DNA from: an uncultured Lachnospiraceae bacterium
Lineage (GTDB): Bacteria; Bacillota; Clostridia; Lachnospirales; Lachnospiraceae
Direction of reading: 5' to 3'
Assembly: GCA_947624055.1 (NCBI GenBank)
Contig: CANQIW010000003.1
Location: forward strand, 1 to 35,410
DNA: 35,410 bases
The notes beneath the pieces were generated by a model. It did not search any database and had not been told where the DNA came from. It saw only the letters and a program-made list of their open reading frames with translations. Position numbers and translations under genes: made by a program. This document shows positions 34,422-35,410 of this stretch, piece after piece; the first letter of the stretch is position 1, and each line of letters begins with the position of its first letter.

Positions 34422-35410
34422 TTATATTTCTTCCAGCAGCTCGATCAGCCGCGGCATGTTCACTGGCTTCGCCATGTGCGCGTTCATCCCGCTCCGGATC
34501 GACTGCCGCCTGTCCTCATCAAAGGCGTTCGCCGACAGCGCGACGATTGGAATAGCGGAGAGCTCCGGATCCGGAATGCTGCGGATCAGCCGCGCCGCCT
34601 GATAGCCGTCCACCACCGGCATCTGAATATCCATCAGGATGAGCGCGTACTCGCCGGGCAGGGAATTCCGCATGGTGTTCGCGGCCATATTTCCATCAGA
34701 CGCCGTGTCTACCAGAAAGCCGGCGCAGCGCAGCAGCTCCACCTCGATCTCGCGGTTGATCTCGTTGTCCTCGACGAGCAGGATCTTCTGTCCCTTTCTC
34801 AGTCGATCCAGCGTGCTCTCTCGGCGCCCCTGCTCCCTGCCGTGCAGACGGTTCAGCCGGAAGCTCAGCGTGACCGTGAAACGGCTCCCTGCTCCCACCG
34901 TGCTGTCGACCTCGATCGTGCCGCCCATGCGGTCGACAATGTTCTTCGTGATCGCGAGCCCGAGACCCGTGCCCTGCACGCCGCTCATCGTCGTATTCTT
35001 CTCGCGCTCGAACGGTTCAAAAATATGCGGAAGGAAATCCCCTCCGATCCCGATCCCGGTGTCCTCAACGACAAAGCGGTAGATCGCGTAATCATCTGAA
35101 AGCTGCCGGATCTCCTCTACCGTGATCCAGATGTTTCCGCCCTCCCGCGTGTATTTAACCGCGTTGAAGAGCAGATGGGACAACACCTGCGACAGCTTTT
35201 CCGCATCCGCAAAAACGTCAAAATGCCTGACCCCGGACAGGCTCAACGACAGAGAGATATTCTTCGCAAGCGCGCGGGCTTTGGCGTCCTCTGTGACCTT
35301 TTCGACGATATCCGCCAGGCTCCCCTCTGTCTCCTCGATCCGAACCTGCTCCGACTCGATCTTCGTGATCTCCAGCACATCGTCGAACAGCTGAAGCAGC
35401 AGCTTCCCGG
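34422..35410 (-). CDS. Hybrid sensor histidine kinase, C-terminal part (HATPase_c + REC), 5' end beyond the window
   Basis: HLLFNAVKYTREGG N-box, VEDTGIGIG, GTGLGLAITKNIVDRMGG; REC: ILLVEDNEINREI...LILMDIQMPVVDGYQAARLIR...AHMAKPVN. Reading frame stays open to the window end. Confidence 0.92.
   Translation of the reverse strand, partial: GKLLLQLFDDVLEITKIESEQVRIEETEGSLADIVEKVTEDAKARALAKNISLSLSLSGVRHFDVFADAEKLSQVLSHLLFNAVKYTREGGNIWITVEEIRQLSDDYAIYRFVVEDTGIGIGGDFLPHIFEPFEREKNTTMSGVQGTGLGLAITKNIVDRMGGTIEVDSTVGAGSRFTVTLSFRLNRLHGREQGRRESTLDRLRKGQKILLVEDNEINREIEVELLRCAGFLVDTASDGNMAANTMRNSLPGEYALILMDIQMPVVDGYQAARLIRSIPDPELSAIPIVALSANAFDEDRRQSIRSGMNAHMAKPVNMPRLIELLEEI

Overview
Chromosomal segment, probably Lachnospiraceae/Clostridia (an inference from gene families). 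Almost every gene reads on the minus strand. In + coordinates it contains: the 5' end of a glutamate synthase / class II amidotransferase gene with a structured leader (missing from the ORF track); a CPBP protease; an envelope gene run (TcaA-like/NTF2-like protein, YARHG protein, E/T/P/S-repeat stalk protein, transmembrane Ser/Thr kinase); an N-acetylmuramoyl-L-alanine amidase; an HD hydrolase; a 1451-aa BspA-type LRR surface protein; a plus-strand XRE regulator; a probable Rpn/PD-(D/E)XK remnant; an Amt-PII fusion ammonium transporter; a small membrane-protein gene behind a promoter with three LexA-like boxes; a GH1 beta-glucosidase; a CarD-family regulator; a 2609-aa beta-helix/isopeptide-domain adhesin with a TPKTG sorting signal; a second exported protein; a heterodimeric ABC exporter; and the 3' part of a hybrid histidine kinase. 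The most notable signal is the putative SOS-controlled unit at about 17478-18226: a sigmaA-like promoter flanked and overlapped by three GAAC-N4-GTTC palindromes, driving a 165-aa predicted membrane protein that overlaps a 45-aa ORF through GTGA. Hairpins in the leaders of amt, the kinase gene and gltB are also worth testing as attenuators. No tRNA, rRNA, CRISPR array or intact mobile element was recognised.
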